Below, one piece after another: positions 60,720-64,000 of a DNA stretch of 64,000 nucleotides. This stretch comes from Bryobacteraceae bacterium (GTDB lineage: Bacteria > Acidobacteriota > Terriglobia > Bryobacterales > Bryobacteraceae), in the NCBI GenBank assembly GCA_025055455.1, contig JANWXD010000003.1, forward strand, positions 155,774 to 219,773. Reading direction: 5' to 3'. The translations under genes and the position numbers were made by a program. The first letter of the stretch is position 1, and each line of letters begins with the position of its first letter. The notes beneath the pieces are model-generated. The model saw nothing but the letters and a program-made list of their open reading frames with translations. It was not told where the DNA came from and made no database searches.

Positions 60720-63161
60720 ATGGGGAACGAAATCCACCCCGCGATGAAGCTGCCCGCTTACTGTGAGGTCGCCCTCCCGGTGCCGCTCGATCGCACCTTC
60801 CACTACGCGCTCCCCGATACGCTCCGTCACCGTGTCAAACCCGGCTGTCGCCTATTGGTGCCATTTGGCTCGCGGAAGCTGACGGGGGTGGTATTGGACT
60901 GCTCAGAGTGCGCGCCGGCGCCCGGCCTACGGACCGCGCTCCAGCTGCTCGATGAAGAGCCAGTCCTGGACAGCGAGATGCTTGCCCTCGGCCGCTGGAT
61001 CGCCCAATACTATTGCGCGCCGCTGGGGGAGGTGTTGCGGGCGATGACGCCTCTGGCCGGCGAGATTCGTCGCGGGCGCGTTTACGCCTTGACGGACGCC
61101 GGCCGCGAGGTGCTTCGCCAGCTCTTCCTAGACACCGCTTCTGCGGATCCGGCCCTCGAGCTGCTGCACCTGTTGGAGCGGCGCCCGCTGACGGAGCACT
61201 ACCTCGCCAAGAAGATCCCGGCCGCGGCCCGGTTGCTCGAGTCGCTGGAACGCAAGGGTTTCGTCGAAGCCGAAGAAGTCGTCGCGGAAAAGGACCCGCT
61301 CCGCGCCCCTCCCGATCGCTTGCGCGTGGAACTGGCGGGCGCTCCCCCCACGAGCAAGCTTCCCAAGGCGCAGCGGGAATTGCTGGCCTATTTGGAGCTG
61401 CATCCGGGCTCGCATAATTTGAGGGACGTCGAAGCTGCCGTCCCGCATGCCGGGCCAGCGGCACGCGCCCTGGCGCGGAAGGGCATCGTACGCCTTCAGT
61501 TAGAGCCTCCCGGCCTGGAGGCTGCCGCGCCGCGTCCGGTTCCCATCCTGAATCCCCACCAGGAGGCAGCCTTCGAACGCATCCGCGCCGCACTCGAAGC
61601 GCGTCGCTTCGAGACCTTCTTGCTTTACGGCGTCACAGGGTCGGGCAAGACCGAGGTGTATTTGAGAGCGATCGAGGCCACGCTCGCGCTGGGGCGAGGG
61701 GCACTGCTGCTCGTCCCGGAGATCGCGCTCACGCCCGCTGTGGCCGGCCAGTTCTATGGCCGCTTCGGAGAACGGGTCGCGATTCTGCATTCGGCCTTCA
61801 GCGATCTGGAACGGGCCGACCAGTGGCGGAGGATCCGGGCCGGAACCGCACCCGTGGTGGTGGGCACACGGTCCGGAGTCTTCGCGCCGGTTCGGAACCT
61901 CGGCCTGATCGTGGTGGACGAGGAGCACGATGCGAGCTACAAGCAGGAGGAAACGCCCCGCTACCACGGCCGCGACGTGGCCATCGTGCGCGCCCGACAT
62001 AGCGGCGCCTGCGTGGTTCTCGGCTCGGCCACGCCCAGTCTGGAGAGCCGCTACAACGCCGAACAGGGCAAATACACTTTGCTCGAGCTGCCCGAGCGGA
62101 TCGAGAGCCGCCCCCTGCCGCGCGTCGAGCTGATCGACCTGCGCCAGGAGTTCCTGGAAACCGGCAAGCAAGCCACGTTCTCGCGGCGACTCCGCGAGGC
62201 GATCGAGCAGCGGCTGGTTCGAGGCGAGCAGATCATGCTGCTGCTGAACCGCCGTGGATTCTCCAGCTTCCTGGCGTGCCGCGCCTGCGGCCAGCGCCTG
62301 GAGTGTGTCAACTGTTCGGTGACGCTGACCTTCCACCGGCGGGACCGGCGCATGCTGTGCCACTACTGCCATTACGCCGCTCGCGTTCCAGAAACCTGCC
62401 CCCACTGCGGCAGCGAGTACCTCTACTTTGTCGGGATGGGCTCGGAGCGGGTGGAGGAAGAGCTGCACCGTGAATTCCCCGGCGCCCGGATCGCGCGCAT
62501 GGATCGCGACACGGTGAGCGGACGGCGGCGCTACGAGAGCATCCTCCAGGGCTTTCGCGAAGGCGCCTACGACATTCTAGTGGGCACGCAGATGATCGCC
62601 AAAGGGCATGACATCCCCAACGTGACGTTGGTGGGCGTGGTCAACGCCGACATCGGCCTGGGGATGCCGGACTTTCGCGCCGCTGAGCGCACGTTTCAGC
62701 TCCTCACCCAGGTAGCCGGCCGGGCGGGACGCGGGGAAATTCCCGGCACGGTGCTCATCCAAACTTTGAACCCCGAGCACTACGCGATCCGTTGCGCCGC
62801 GGCCCAGGACTATGGCGCCTTCTACGCCAAAGAGATCCAGTTCCGCCGCGCCCTGCGGTACCCGCCCTTCAGCGCTTTGGCCAACTGCCTGGTGCGGAGT
62901 CGCTCGCAGGAGGAGGCGCAACGCCGGGCCGCCGAGCTGGGACGATTTCTGCAGCCTCCGCCGGAAGGACTGCGGGTGCTGGGTCCGGCGGAGGCGCCCC
63001 TGGCGCGCCTGCGCGGGGAGCACCGCTACCAGCTCCTGTTGAAATCGTCCAGCCGGCGCGTTTTGAGCGAAACGCTTCGGCGCATTCGAACCTTCGCCCG
63101 AGAGGCGAAGTGGGAAGCGACCGCCTTGGTCATCGACGTGGACCCGCTGAGCTTGATGTGA
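60720..63161 (+). CDS. priA: Primosomal protein N' (replication restart helicase PriA)
   Basis: An 813-residue DEAD/DEAH-related helicase. The N-terminal 3'-DNA-binding domain is AYCEVALPVPLDRTFHYALP. Walker A is LLYGVTGSGKTEVYLRAIE, the DEEH box VVDEEHDASYKQEETPRYHGRD, then GSATPSLESRYNA. Two zinc-binding pairs occur in CRACGQRLECVNC and MLCHYCHYAARVPETCPHCG, and motif VI is TQVAGRAGRG. It restarts collapsed replication forks. Start at ATG 60720, though ATG 60744 (MKLPAYCEV) is closer to the family start. The GNAT gene begins 6 nt after its stop. Confidence 0.94.
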   Translation: MGNEIHPAMKLPAYCEVALPVPLDRTFHYALPDTLRHRVKPGCRLLVPFGSRKLTGVVLDCSECAPAPGLRTALQLLDEEPVLDSEMLALGRWIAQYYCAPLGEVLRAMTPLAGEIRRGRVYALTDAGREVLRQLFLDTASADPALELLHLLERRPLTEHYLAKKIPAAARLLESLERKGFVEAEEVVAEKDPLRAPPDRLRVELAGAPPTSKLPKAQRELLAYLELHPGSHNLRDVEAAVPHAGPAARALARKGIVRLQLEPPGLEAAAPRPVPILNPHQEAAFERIRAALEARRFETFLLYGVTGSGKTEVYLRAIEATLALGRGALLLVPEIALTPAVAGQFYGRFGERVAILHSAFSDLERADQWRRIRAGTAPVVVGTRSGVFAPVRNLGLIVVDEEHDASYKQEETPRYHGRDVAIVRARHSGACVVLGSATPSLESRYNAEQGKYTLLELPERIESRPLPRVELIDLRQEFLETGKQATFSRRLREAIEQRLVRGEQIMLLLNRRGFSSFLACRACGQRLECVNCSVTLTFHRRDRRMLCHYCHYAARVPETCPHCGSEYLYFVGMGSERVEEELHREFPGARIARMDRDTVSGRRRYESILQGFREGAYDILVGTQMIAKGHDIPNVTLVGVVNADIGLGMPDFRAAERTFQLLTQVAGRAGRGEIPGTVLIQTLNPEHYAIRCAAAQDYGAFYAKEIQFRRALRYPPFSALANCLVRSRSQEEAQRRAAELGRFLQPPPEGLRVLGPAEAPLARLRGEHRYQLLLKSSSRRVLSETLRRIRTFAREAKWEATALVIDVDPLSLM

Positions 63162-63167
63162 GCCGCT

Positions 63168-63947
63168 ATGGGCGCGCCGGAATTGGTCGAAGGCAACATG
63201 CTGGCTCTGTTCCGCCATCTGGCGCGGGCGCGGGAGACCGGCGAGATCCAGGAACTGCCCGGCGTTTCGATTGCTTCCTGCGGCGCCGCGTTCCACATGT
63301 TCAATGCGGCCTTCCTGTCCGCGGCGGTTACGGGCGGCGCGGCGGAGTTGGAGCGGCGCCTGACGACCGCCGCCGTGCACTTTGCGGCTCGTGGATTGCG
63401 GTGGGCGCTCTGGCTTTGGGAGCACCGGCTGGACCGGGCGCTGCGCAGCCAGGCTGACGCGCTCGCCGCGCGCCACGGCTTGTTCGTCGCCTCGCGTTTG
63501 CCCGGTATGCTGGCCGAGCGCATCCCACCCAGCTCCCGGCCTCTGCCCGAGCTCCAGATCCGCGGCGTCTGTGGCCCTGTCGAGCGCGCCGACTTTTGCC
63601 GGTTGGTGGCGATGGCCTTCGGCCTGAGCGTGGAATCGTCCCGCGAGATTTACGGGCTGGAAGCGATCTGGCGGGACGGGTTGACGGGATTCGTGGGCTA
63701 TGTCCAGGGACGCCCCGTAAGCACCGCCGCCGCGATGACGGATGCCTGCGCGACCGGCCTGTACTGCGTCGCCACGGCCCCAGGCTGGGAGCGACGCGGC
63801 TATGCGGAGGCGATCGTGCGGCATACGCTGGAGCACGCCCTCGCGCCCGGCCGGCCGTGCGTGCTCCAGTCCACGGACGCCGGCCGGCGCCTGTACGAGC
63901 GCATGGGCTTCCGCACGGTCACGAAAGTCACGGCATACAGTTCTTAA
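63168..63947 (+). CDS. GNAT-family N-acetyltransferase
   Basis: A 259-residue protein. Residues about 150-250 form a GNAT domain; VATAPGWERRGYAEAIVRHTLEHAL matches motif A, with the acetyl-CoA pyrophosphate loop W-E-R-R-G-Y-A, and RLYERMGFRTVTK matches the end of the fold. Residues 1-145 (GVSIASCGAAFHMFNAAFL) look like a second, degenerate GNAT-like half without an identifiable motif A. The substrate is unknown. It is translated right after priA and probably co-transcribed. Confidence 0.8.
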   Translation: MGAPELVEGNMLALFRHLARARETGEIQELPGVSIASCGAAFHMFNAAFLSAAVTGGAAELERRLTTAAVHFAARGLRWALWLWEHRLDRALRSQADALAARHGLFVASRLPGMLAERIPPSSRPLPELQIRGVCGPVERADFCRLVAMAFGLSVESSREIYGLEAIWRDGLTGFVGYVQGRPVSTAAAMTDACATGLYCVATAPGWERRGYAEAIVRHTLEHALAPGRPCVLQSTDAGRRLYERMGFRTVTKVTAYSS

Positions 63948-64000
63948 GCGCGCCACGGCGCGTGCGGCTGCGGCGCCACGAAGGACGCTCGTACCGCCCG

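Noticed and set aside
1..64000. CRISPR arrays, insertion sequences, prophage or rRNA
   Set aside because: No regularly spaced repeats, transposase, integrase or rRNA signature found on either strand.

Overview
High-GC bacterial chromosome segment, most likely from an acidobacterium of the Solibacter/Bryobacter type. The pointers are: two adjacent giant outer-membrane receptors of the carboxypeptidase-regulatory/Oar type (34.9-42.5 kb), a PQQ-type quinoprotein fragment, a GMC oxidoreductase with a gluconate-2-dehydrogenase subunit-3 partner, an M2 (ACE-like) peptidase, a class II ribonucleotide reductase, and many GTG starts. No rRNA, tRNA, insertion sequence, prophage or CRISPR array was seen. 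Genes are dense and no gene-free stretch exceeds 300 bp. The taxonomic call is inference from gene content.

Layout. 0-2.2 kb: 3' end of a PQQ dehydrogenase, a small two-gene accessory module whose second gene (nucleotidyltransferase-like) is cut short, and a secreted TPR protein. 2.4-6.1 kb (minus): infA, wecB, a stand-alone ClpB-D2-like ATPase and rsmI, read from a promoter near 6070. 6.1-11.2 kb: diguanylate cyclase, an outer-membrane barrel, a zinc-ribbon membrane protein, an enolase-superfamily enzyme and a nadD-like gene. 11.2-16.8 kb (minus): a tight chain sir2 - larC - metG - tatD - polyprenyl diphosphate synthase, mostly with 4-bp stop/start overlaps. 16.9-18.1 kb: MOT1-type molybdate/sulfate transporter. 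18.2-22.5 kb: complete glycine cleavage operon gcvT-gcvH-gcvPA-gcvPB. 22.5-23.1 kb: a second two-gene module, a small HTH-like protein plus a TIR/nucleoside-deoxyribosyltransferase-like protein that appears damaged at its C-terminus. 23.2-26.9 kb: a GT39-type glycosyltransferase and an M2 peptidase. 27-34.8 kb: nadA - moaA - nadE - beta-propeller/degenerate phosphoesterase - GH57. 34.9-42.5 kb: two Oar-like receptors. 42.6-46.7 kb: ZIP transporter, nrdJ, coiled-coil protein. 46.7-49.3 kb: FAD oxidoreductase and msrP, divergent. 49.5-57.7 kb: cell-shape operon mreB-mreC-mreD-mrdA-rodA followed by an RNase E/G with a very large insert. 57.8-64 kb: GMC oxidoreductase pair, a small secreted protein, priA and a GNAT protein.

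Functional threads. Several genes touch NAD and its precursors (nadD-like, nadA, nadE, sir2; larC's pathway uses nicotinic acid adenine dinucleotide). Others touch molybdenum (MOT1 transporter, moaA, msrP). The mre/mrd/rodA set with RNase E/G is the standard elongasome neighbourhood.

Most notable signals: a repeated start architecture, a TANNNT-like hexamer followed by exactly 6 nt and then GTG or ATG, that predicts leaderless mRNAs for many genes; two small two-gene accessory modules, each with a leaderless promoter and a damaged second gene; a pair of NrdR-box-like repeats 30 bp apart at the nrdJ promoter; a pseudo-phosphoesterase; a roughly 270-residue insert in the RNase E/G S1 domain and a structured leader before it; and an AT-rich patch at the start of gcvH.
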